Source of the DNA: Mycoplasmatota bacterium
GTDB taxonomy: Bacteria > Bacillota_I > Bacilli_A > Izemoplasmatales > Izemoplasmataceae
Length of the DNA: 16,886 nt
Direction of reading: 5' to 3'
Assembly: GCA_022712785.1 (NCBI GenBank)
Contig: JAFLJX010000129.1
Location: 1-16,886, forward strand
The translations under genes were made by a program, and so were the position numbers. The notes beneath the pieces are model-generated. The model worked only from the letters and a program-made list of their open reading frames with translations, was not told the origin of the DNA and did not search any database. Each line of letters starts with the position of its first letter. Within the stretch, counting starts at the first letter, position 1. Positions 6,211-12,456 of this stretch are shown one piece after another.

Positions 6211-6912
6211 ATTATAATTCTCTTCGTGATATTTTAATGTTTCTTTCACAATTCTTAAAATATTATTTGTTGAAACACTGCTACCAGCAAAATCATCTAT
6301 CAATTCTTGTTCTAAAATAGTTGTAGTGTTTAAAACTCCGTGATAATCTGCGTTAGTGAATACTGAAATTCCATCTAGTGTTTCCAATGATTGACCTATA
6401 ATCCAAGGTATATAATCAGTTTCAAAATCTTCTAAGGTTTTACCTGAAGGTGTTGGGCTACTATCTCCCCACATACCACCATCATAGTGTCCTCCACTTT
6501 CAACTCCAAAAGATAAAAATCTAACATCATTTGTAGATTTATTTATTTCGATATATGCTACATTCCAAAAGTTTACTGATGCACTTCTACAAGTACATGA
6601 TAAGTAACTAACTTGATATTTAACATAATCTCTTGCTTCATATTCAAATAATAAAAATGCGTTTCTATCAACTTCATGTCCCTCACCATTTATGTGAAGA
6701 TATGGTATAACGTTGTCAACTAATGTACCTGGCTCAACAGGACAAACTGGATCTACTGGGTCAACTGGATCTACCGGGTCAACTGGTTCACATGGTTCAT
6801 CGTTTCCTAATTCTGCAGTTAAAATACATTCAGCTCCGACGCAAGCATCTTCACAAGCTGTTAATGTAAATGCAATTAATAATGTACCGATTAGTAATAC
6901 TAGTTTTTTCAT
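6208..6912 (-). CDS. Lipoprotein with Val-Asp-Pro linker and FMN_bind-like C-terminus
   Basis: This 234-aa protein has a clear lipoprotein signal (MKKLVLLIGT start, LTAC with Cys20). An acidic, Cys-containing stretch and a rigid linker of VDP repeats (44-55) follow. The rest is a globular domain. Its end, IDDFAGSSVSTNNILRIV (205-222) followed by KYHEE, lines up with the RnfG repeat end IDDLAGATITTGGLK and NFHK. This suggests a divergent FMN_bind domain in which SGATxT reads AGSSVS, with Ser214 at the acceptor position. Covalent flavinylation by the neighbouring ApbE is therefore possible but unproven. A CTC pair (Cys106, Cys108) is unexplained. The start has a perfect AGGAGGA ribosome site and its own promoter. 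I do not recognise a named family. Confidence 0.7.
   Translation of the reverse strand: MKKLVLLIGTLLIAFTLTACEDACVGAECILTAELGNDEPCEPVDPVDPVDPVDPVCPVEPGTLVDNVIPYLHINGEGHEVDRNAFLLFEYEARDYVKYQVSYLSCTCRSASVNFWNVAYIEINKSTNDVRFLSFGVESGGHYDGGMWGDSSPTPSGKTLEDFETDYIPWIIGQSLETLDGISVFTNADYHGVLNTTTILEQELIDDFAGSSVSTNNILRIVKETLKYHEENYN
6749..6784 (-). repeat. Two 18-bp tandem units encoding the VDPVDP linker
   Basis: Bases 6749-6766 and 6767-6784 differ at a single position. On the minus strand each encodes two Val-Asp-Pro steps of the lipoprotein linker. Such units can expand or contract by slippage in 18-base steps without breaking the frame. Confidence 0.8.
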
Positions 6913-6943
6913 AATTTCCTCCTAAATGTTAATCTCATTAAAT

Positions 6944-6972
6944 ATTATAATAGAAATATTTTGTTATTGCAA
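6944..6972 (-). promoter_or_regulatory. Promoter of the VDP-linker lipoprotein gene
   Basis: On the minus strand TTGCAA (6972-6967), 17 bases, then TATAAT (6949-6944). It lies between the rhodanese-like gene and this gene. No clear terminator was found there, so read-through from upstream is also possible. Confidence 0.5.
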
Positions 6973-7000
6973 CATAAAAATAATAGTAAATATTTTGCTG

Positions 7001-7819
7001 TTATTTGGGAACTAATGGTTTAAGTAGTTTGTTTAAATTATAAATAAATTCATCATCAAAGTTTTGTAATAACTCATAATAGATGTTCTCTGTATTATCC
7101 AAAGAACTATTCAATTCTTTAAATGTTACTCTGTCAAAAATAATGAAATCTTCAAAGTCTTTAAGTAATAAATTATAATCAAATAAATTAGAATAATTTG
7201 GTGATCTTAATGAAATGTTTTCTTTATCAATTATATCAAATCTAATATCATTTATTTTTCTATCCATGTTATAAGTTCCGTAAATATAGAATGTAAGTTC
7301 TGTTTCTAAATCAAAATAACTGTTCGAGAAACTATCACCAAATGAGTAAAATCCATCTCCTAAAACTTTGTATTCACCTTCATACTCAAAGAACCCACCT
7401 AAGACAAATACTTTCTCATATCCTAAATAATTTAAGATGTCTTTAACATAAGCACTTCGTATACAACCATCAGCATACAAAAATATCGATTTGTTTTTAT
7501 CAAATAACCTCAAGAACTCATTTTCATTAATTAATTGATCTGGTTCAAACTCATAATTATCATTTCTAATAAATGCACGATTATCTAAGTAATCAAAAAA
7601 AGGAATAATTTCAAATGAATATATAAAACCATCTAAATATCTAGATTCGAAATTTCTTAAATCTACGAATTGCACATCATCTCGAAACATGTACTCATCA
7701 AGATTTTCCATAGTGATAAGATCATCTATTTTTATCTCCAAAATATCAGTATTTTCTTTGGTACAACCAACCATAAAAATAGTTTGTATAAGAACTATTA
7801 TCAATAGGATTTTCTTCAT
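7001..7819 (-). CDS. Rhodanese-like lipoprotein without the catalytic cysteine
   Basis: This 272-aa protein begins with a lipoprotein signal (MVGC, Cys19). A rhodanese-like domain covers about 35-145: VQFVDLRNF (49-57), IIPFFDYL (71-78) and SIFLYADGCIRSAYVKDIL (111-129). In the active-site loop the expected CxxGxR reads ADGCIR. The catalytic Cys is thus Ala116, and a Cys stands instead at the loop glycine. It is clearly paralogous to the protein at 16039, whose loop is CGSGTR. The C-terminal 110 residues correspond in position to the FMN_bind-like part of that paralog, but no SGATxT-like motif is left. A redox or binding role outside the membrane is possible; sulfurtransferase activity by the usual mechanism is unlikely. 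The ribosome site is AAGGGGGG. It is transcribed away from the hydrogenase-Rnf operon. Confidence 0.75.
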   Translation of the reverse strand: MKKILLIIVLIQTIFMVGCTKENTDILEIKIDDLITMENLDEYMFRDDVQFVDLRNFESRYLDGFIYSFEIIPFFDYLDNRAFIRNDNYEFEPDQLINENEFLRLFDKNKSIFLYADGCIRSAYVKDILNYLGYEKVFVLGGFFEYEGEYKVLGDGFYSFGDSFSNSYFDLETELTFYIYGTYNMDRKINDIRFDIIDKENISLRSPNYSNLFDYNLLLKDFEDFIIFDRVTFKELNSSLDNTENIYYELLQNFDDEFIYNLNKLLKPLVPK

Positions 7820-7845
7820 TTAAATCCCCCCTTTTAGCCATTTCT

Positions 7846-7851
7846 ATTATA
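7846..7851 (-). promoter_or_regulatory. Extended -10 promoter of the rhodanese-like gene
   Basis: On the minus strand TATAAT (7851-7846) is preceded by TGT, forming an extended -10 element. No good -35 box was found at 16-18 bases. It lies about 27 bases before the ATG at 7819 and back to back with the hydrogenase operon promoter. Confidence 0.5.
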
Positions 7852-7872
7852 ACACGTATATATGCTATTTTG

Positions 7873-7886
7873 TATATATATATATA
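7873..7886. repeat. (TA)7 tract in the divergent intergenic region
   Basis: Seven TA units lie midway in the AT-rich gap between two divergent promoters. The tract is easily melted and prone to slippage. No specific function is shown. Confidence 0.6.
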
Positions 7887-7919
7887 ATTTATATTTAATA
7901 AATAAATATGCAATTTTTG

Positions 7920-7948
7920 TTTATTTTTTATACTGTTTTTGCTATAAT
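7920..7948 (+). promoter_or_regulatory. Extended -10 promoter of the hydrogenase-Rnf operon
   Basis: A perfect TATAAT (7943-7948) preceded by TGC gives an extended -10. The -35 position, 17 bases upstream, holds only TTTATT. Transcription would start near 7955, leaving a leader of about 35 bases. The string TTTGCTATAATA is shared with the apbE promoter on the other strand. Confidence 0.6.
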
Positions 7949-7989
7949 ATTCACGGTAAGTTTTTTAAATACGAAATGAGGTGGACAGA

Positions 7990-8343
7990 ATGACAACTGA
8001 GTCTATAAATGTAAGTAGGTTATTCGAAAAATGGATTTTAGATGGCGACACAAAGTTAAACGAAATTGATCTTGTACTTAAGATTAAAGAGTATTTAGAA
8101 TCTCAACATCCTGAAATATGTGGTAAGTGTACTCCATGTAGAGATGGTGTTGTCAAAATGGAAGCATTACTTGACAAATATATTGACGGTACTGCAACTA
8201 TTAAAACATTGAATGAATTAGAATCTCTTGTTATAAATTTAAGAGCAAGTAGATGTAGTGTTGGATTAGATATTGGAAAGAACATTGAGGTTGTACTTGA
8301 AAACAATTATCATGTACTTTATAAACCTGTTAAGAAGTATTAA
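7990..8343 (+). CDS. Stand-alone NuoF-type 4Fe-4S domain protein
   Basis: This 117-aa soluble protein consists essentially of the C-terminal NADH_4Fe-4S domain of NuoF/HydB proteins. The cluster motif CGKCTPCRDG supplies Cys44, Cys47 and Cys50. The distant fourth ligand is Cys89 in SRCSVG. The FMN- and NADH-binding part of NuoF is absent, and no room for it exists upstream. In bifurcating hydrogenases this domain passes electrons between the flavin and the hydrogenase subunit; here it probably acts as a small electron carrier or docking subunit. I chose the ATG at 7990 over the in-frame GTG at 7981, because GAGGTGG (7978-7984) is the ribosome site for the ATG. It is the first gene of the operon and sits 11 bases before the [FeFe] hydrogenase gene, its likely partner. 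Confidence 0.8.
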   Translation: MTTESINVSRLFEKWILDGDTKLNEIDLVLKIKEYLESQHPEICGKCTPCRDGVVKMEALLDKYIDGTATIKTLNELESLVINLRASRCSVGLDIGKNIEVVLENNYHVLYKPVKKY

Positions 8344-8354
8344 GGAGGAAAATT

Positions 8355-10124
8355 ATGGCAAATATTACTATTAATGACATACCTGTAAAGGTAAAAAATG
8401 GTACAACTATCCTTAATGCTTGTAAAAGTATTGGAGTTAAAATCCCTACATTATGTTTCATAGCGGAAATTAACGAAATAGGCTTTTGTAGAATTTGTGT
8501 GGTCGAAGTTGAAGGTGAACAAGATTTGGTTTCAGCTTGTAACACAGAGATTACTAATGGAATGGTTGTAAAAACTGATTCAGAATTGGTTTTAGAGAGT
8601 AGAAAAAACACTTTAAGATTACTTGCAAATAAACATAAGTTTAATTGCTGGCAATGTCCTAAAGATGGAGAATGTGAATTTTACGATATGTTAAAAACTT
8701 ACGATATTACTTTTGACGAATTTGGACCAAGTGTTGGAAGAAATCCAGAAGTTATACTCGGTACTGGTATTTCAATGGATCAGTCTAAATGTATTTTATG
8801 TAAAAGATGTGTTGCAGTTTGTCAAGAAGTTGTAACTGCAAAAGTTTTAAAATTTAGAGATGATGATGGATTAAATCCATTTGTATCTCCAACTGTTGGA
8901 TTAGCATTTGATGAAACAGGATGTATATTCTGTGGTGCTTGTGTAAATGTTTGTCCTACTGGTACATTACATGAAACTGATCACGTAAAACGTGTTGAAG
9001 CGATGTTAAGAGACCCTAATAAATTAGTAGTAGTTCAACCAGCACCTGAAGTACAAGCTGTAATTGGTGAAGAGTTTGGAATGAAAATAGGAACTCCTGT
9101 TAAAGAAGTTGAAGGTAAATTGTATAGAGCACTTAAATTATTAGGCTTTGATGAAATAACTGATGTTAACTCTGCTGCTGATTTAACTGTAATGGAAAAT
9201 GCAAATAGACTTATTGATAGATTACAAAATGATGGTAAACTTCCAATGTTTACATCAAGTTGTGCTTCGTGGGTTAGATATACTGAGTTAAATAGACCTG
9301 AGTATATTGAAAATTTATCTTCGGTTAAGTCCCCACATATGATTCAGGGATCGTTAATTAAACATTATTACGCTCCTAAATATTTAAAAAAATCACCTAA
9401 AGAAGTATTTGTTGTTTCTGTAATGCCTTGTACTTCTAAAAAATATGAAATAGAACGTCCAGAAATGGAAAGTGACGGAGTAAGAGATGTTGATGCAGTA
9501 CTTACAATAAGAGAACTTTCTAAAATGATTAAACGTAAAGGTATTAGAGTTAAAGATTTAGAAGATTATATGCCTGATAGTCCTTTAGCTAAGTTAACTG
9601 GAACTGGTTCTAGTATTCCTGTAAGTTGTGGAGAGATGGAAGCTACACTTAGAACCGTTTCACATAAACTTGATGGTGCTCCTCTTGAAAAAATCGAATA
9701 TAAATTTACTAAAGGGTCACCTATGAATTATGGAAAAGGTGTAATTAAAGAAGCCACAGTTACAATTGCAGGAAATAAATTAAACATTGCAAAAGTAAAT
9801 GGTGGAACTGCTATAAAAGAAATGTATAAAAGAATTGATTCAGGTAAAAAACAATATCATTTCATAGAATTTATGACTTGTGCTGGTGGATGTATCAACG
9901 GTGGAGGTATGCCAATTGTACATGACATACCAGCACACGAGGTAATAATTAAAAGATCTGATGCTTTATATAGACAACACGAACAAGATTTGCCACTTAG
10001 AAAATCTTATGAGAATGAATCAGTTTTAAAAGCTTATGATGAGTTTTTAAAAGAACCTGGTAGTGAAGTTTCTCATAAACACTGCCATACTAAATATTCT
10101 CAAAAAGAATATAGAAACGAATAG
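8355..10124 (+). CDS. hydA: [FeFe] hydrogenase catalytic subunit (HydA type)
   Basis: Catalyses reversible H2 formation from protons and low-potential electrons in the cytosol; no signal or membrane segment is seen. The 589-aa protein has the modular CpI-like layout. It starts with a 2Fe-2S domain (Cys34, 45, 48, 62) and a His-Cys3 4Fe-4S site (His94, Cys98, 101, 107). Two ferredoxin-type 4Fe-4S sites follow (Cys146/149/152/156 and 190/193/196/200), then the H-cluster domain. L2 is MPCTSKKYE (357-365) and L3 is EFMTCAGGCINGGGMP (505-520), both standard. L1 is unusual: TSSCASW (300-306) where TSCCPxW or TSCSPxW is usual. The C-terminal small-subunit-like tail (LYRQHEQDLPLRKSYEN) is present. 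The ribosome site is AAGGAGG. The stop lies 10 bases before rnfC, tying the enzyme to the Rnf complex. Confidence 0.93.
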   Translation: MANITINDIPVKVKNGTTILNACKSIGVKIPTLCFIAEINEIGFCRICVVEVEGEQDLVSACNTEITNGMVVKTDSELVLESRKNTLRLLANKHKFNCWQCPKDGECEFYDMLKTYDITFDEFGPSVGRNPEVILGTGISMDQSKCILCKRCVAVCQEVVTAKVLKFRDDDGLNPFVSPTVGLAFDETGCIFCGACVNVCPTGTLHETDHVKRVEAMLRDPNKLVVVQPAPEVQAVIGEEFGMKIGTPVKEVEGKLYRALKLLGFDEITDVNSAADLTVMENANRLIDRLQNDGKLPMFTSSCASWVRYTELNRPEYIENLSSVKSPHMIQGSLIKHYYAPKYLKKSPKEVFVVSVMPCTSKKYEIERPEMESDGVRDVDAVLTIRELSKMIKRKGIRVKDLEDYMPDSPLAKLTGTGSSIPVSCGEMEATLRTVSHKLDGAPLEKIEYKFTKGSPMNYGKGVIKEATVTIAGNKLNIAKVNGGTAIKEMYKRIDSGKKQYHFIEFMTCAGGCINGGGMPIVHDIPAHEVIIKRSDALYRQHEQDLPLRKSYENESVLKAYDEFLKEPGSEVSHKHCHTKYSQKEYRNE

Positions 10125-10134
10125 AGGTGATTAC

Positions 10135-11355
10135 ATGATAACTGAATATAGAACATATATAAATCCAAGCAAAGTCTATATCCCAATAACTGATAGCGAA
10201 TACAAAATGGCTAATGTAAAAGTTGCTGTTGGAGACAGAGTATTAATTGGAGAAAAACTTGCAGAAAAATTTAAAGGTAAAAATAAATCACCAGTATTAT
10301 CTACTGTCAGTGGTAAAATTTTAGAATTTAAAGATATGATAGACAGATATGGTAAAGTAGTTGATCACGTTGTAATTGAAAATGATAAATTATATGAGAA
10401 ATTCCAACATAAAACTTTTGAGCACTCAATTACTACAGCCGAAGTTAGGAATGTAATAAATAACCTAGGTTTAAATAAAATATCTGTGGATGGAATATTT
10501 ACTAATTTAGATTTTAATGCTAAAAGCAAATATGTAGTTGTTAACGCAATGTTTACAAACGAGCCATTTATTTCTACAGACTATGAATTTTTAATTAAAC
10601 ATAGTGCAGAAATGGCTGATGGAATAGAGTTGTTAAGTATTGCTGCTAACGCAGAAAAAACAATTATCTTAGTAGATAAGTTCATGCCTGAAGAAGCTTT
10701 ATTAGAATTAGGTAAAGAGATAGTTGAAAAAGATATTGAAGTTATAACTATTGATTCTAAAAAAGTTAATGCTAAAGATTATAAGATAATTAAAAATCTA
10801 GTTAACGAAACTCTAAGTGTAAACTTAGTAGATAATGGTGTTGTTTATACTGAGATAGGTGCTGCAAAAATGTTGCATGATGCAGTTAGATTAGGAGTAC
10901 CTGTTGTTACTAGGAAAGTTGCAATAACTGGAGATGCATTGAACATAAACGCTGTTTATGAAACTAGAATCGGAACTAGATTTACTGAACTAGTTGAAGA
11001 TTTAGGTGGATACTCAGAAATAAAAAATATGAATCTTCATATAGGTTCATTCCTTACAGGGATTCAACTTGATAGCGACGACTTCGCTATTACTCAAACT
11101 GTTGATTCAGTAAACGTTGCTGAATACAGAGGAGTAGATGAAGATGTATGTATTAAGTGTGGAGACTGTAATGACATATGCCCCGCAGGAATATTGCCTC
11201 AGAACATAATGGATGCTGAGTTACGTAGTGTTAACTCTAGAATTGTTGAACTTAATACGGATGAATGTGTAGAATGTGGACTTTGTACCTATGTATGTCC
11301 ATCTAAAATAAATGTACTTGAATGGGTACGACGTGCTAAACGTCGTGTCGGATAG
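10135..11355 (+). CDS. rnfC: RnfC subunit, with degenerate nucleotide-binding region
   Basis: RnfC is the peripheral cytosolic subunit that normally exchanges electrons with NAD(H). The visible protein has 406 aa. An N-terminal biotinyl-like fold (about 28-65: VAVGDRVLIGEKLAE and TVSGKIL) is followed by the central domain and two CxxCxxCxxxCP clusters (Cys339/342/345/349 and 378/381/384/388). In the central domain TRKVAITGDALN (259-270) and the RIGT segment match the family. The glycine-rich GLGGAGFP loop that binds NADH/FMN is not recognisable: residues 105-127 read NVINNLGLNKISVDG and onward. NGAECEPY reads NAMFTNEPF. The ATG at 10135, with AGAGGTGA before it, is the start; an in-frame ATG at 10063 lies inside hydA and was rejected. 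NADH may not be the partner here. Confidence 0.88.
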   Translation: MITEYRTYINPSKVYIPITDSEYKMANVKVAVGDRVLIGEKLAEKFKGKNKSPVLSTVSGKILEFKDMIDRYGKVVDHVVIENDKLYEKFQHKTFEHSITTAEVRNVINNLGLNKISVDGIFTNLDFNAKSKYVVVNAMFTNEPFISTDYEFLIKHSAEMADGIELLSIAANAEKTIILVDKFMPEEALLELGKEIVEKDIEVITIDSKKVNAKDYKIIKNLVNETLSVNLVDNGVVYTEIGAAKMLHDAVRLGVPVVTRKVAITGDALNINAVYETRIGTRFTELVEDLGGYSEIKNMNLHIGSFLTGIQLDSDDFAITQTVDSVNVAEYRGVDEDVCIKCGDCNDICPAGILPQNIMDAELRSVNSRIVELNTDECVECGLCTYVCPSKINVLEWVRRAKRRVG

Positions 11356-11364
11356 GGGCTAATT

Positions 11365-12456
11365 ATGAACTTTATAACTAAGAAAGCACCTATAGTAAAC
11401 AATTCTCAAAGATCTTTTAAAAGAGCATTCACACTACATTTTGCTATAATAGCAACTTCAATTGTTACTGTAGTACTAAAAGCATTATCAAGCTTAGAAA
11501 ACCCAGGAGAACTAGCAGTTAGAGCATTCTTTATGATTGTTGTTGGAGCTTTAGTCTCAGTTCTTGTAGAATTAGCATATGCTTATTCTGAAAAAGATAT
11601 TACTAAATTTAAGAATTATAAGGGTTATGTAATTCCAATTAACACGGGGATACTAATTGCATTACTATTACCTTCAATTACACCAATTTATGTTTTAATT
11701 CTTGCAGTAGTTGTTGGTGTTTATGCAGGTAAATTAGTATTTGGTGGTTATGGATATTATATCTTTAACCCTGTATTGGTAGGTGTTATATTTGCTCAGT
11801 TGTCATTTGGAACACAATTAGCAGTATTTGACACACCACTTCAATTATTAAAAGAAGCTTTAAATGGTGCAACAACTAATTTTAATATATTAGATTTATT
11901 TGTAGGTAACTATGAAGCAGTAGCCATTGGAAGTACAAGTGTAATATTACTTTCAATCGTATTTATATATTTACTTGTATCAAAAGTTATCGACTATAGA
12001 ATTTCAGGAACTTTCCTAATTTCAGTATTTATAATTTCATTTGGAATTGGAGTAATTAACTATTACGTTTCTGGAGACTTCAGTGGAGTATTTGACTATG
12101 TATTAGTAAATATGATAACTGGACTTACATTCTTTGGAGCAGCATTCTTAATTAGTGAAACTGTCTCAAGTCCAACATCGCGTGAAACAAAAATTGTTTA
12201 CGCAGTTGTTGTCGCAGTCTTAATGATGACTGTTAGAGTACTTGGAGATAACGCTGAAGGATTAGTATTCGCAATATTGTTTGGGAATATGATAACTCCA
12301 TTTATTAATAGAACTGTTAAGAGAAGTAATAAAAAAACTCTTATTAAAACAGTAGTTATATCATTAGTATTCGTAATATTTACCTCTATCGCACTTGGTA
12401 TGATTTTACAAGGTAGAGTTGAAGAAATATATGCCTTAGTTGGAGGTGTATTGTAA
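11365..12456 (+). CDS. rnfD: RnfD membrane flavoprotein subunit
   Basis: RnfD is an integral membrane subunit that carries a covalent FMN on the outer side and is part of the ion-pumping core. The 363-aa protein has about nine or ten hydrophobic helices. Family features are PINTGILIALLLP (91-103), FGGYGYYIFNPVLVG (126-140) and the flavinylation segment LNGATTNFNILDLFVGN (166-182). Thr170 of the GAT motif is the likely FMN acceptor, with Asn replacing the more common Ser before Gly. It starts 9 bases after rnfC, and its TAA overlaps the ATG of rnfG by one base. The neighbouring ApbE-type gene can supply the FMN transferase. Confidence 0.93.
   Translation: MNFITKKAPIVNNSQRSFKRAFTLHFAIIATSIVTVVLKALSSLENPGELAVRAFFMIVVGALVSVLVELAYAYSEKDITKFKNYKGYVIPINTGILIALLLPSITPIYVLILAVVVGVYAGKLVFGGYGYYIFNPVLVGVIFAQLSFGTQLAVFDTPLQLLKEALNGATTNFNILDLFVGNYEAVAIGSTSVILLSIVFIYLLVSKVIDYRISGTFLISVFIISFGIGVINYYVSGDFSGVFDYVLVNMITGLTFFGAAFLISETVSSPTSRETKIVYAVVVAVLMMTVRVLGDNAEGLVFAILFGNMITPFINRTVKRSNKKTLIKTVVISLVFVIFTSIALGMILQGRVEEIYALVGGVL

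Noticed and set aside
6713..6925. Plus-strand frame rich in Ser-Thr-Gly repeats, collagen-like at first sight
   Set aside because: It is the mirror of the DNA repeats that encode the VDP linker on the minus strand and has no ribosome site.
7981..7989. GTG start for the NuoF-type 4Fe-4S protein
   Set aside because: The GTG is part of the GAGGTGG ribosome site for the ATG at 7990.
7820..7989. Possible riboswitch or small RNA in the divergent gap
   Set aside because: Apart from two promoters, a TA tract and ribosome sites the gap is plain AT-rich DNA; no convincing structured leader was found.
10063..10134. Upstream in-frame ATG giving a longer RnfC
   Set aside because: It lies inside the hydA coding sequence, lacks a ribosome site, and adds residues unlike RnfC. 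The ATG at 10135 has AGAGGTGA just before it.
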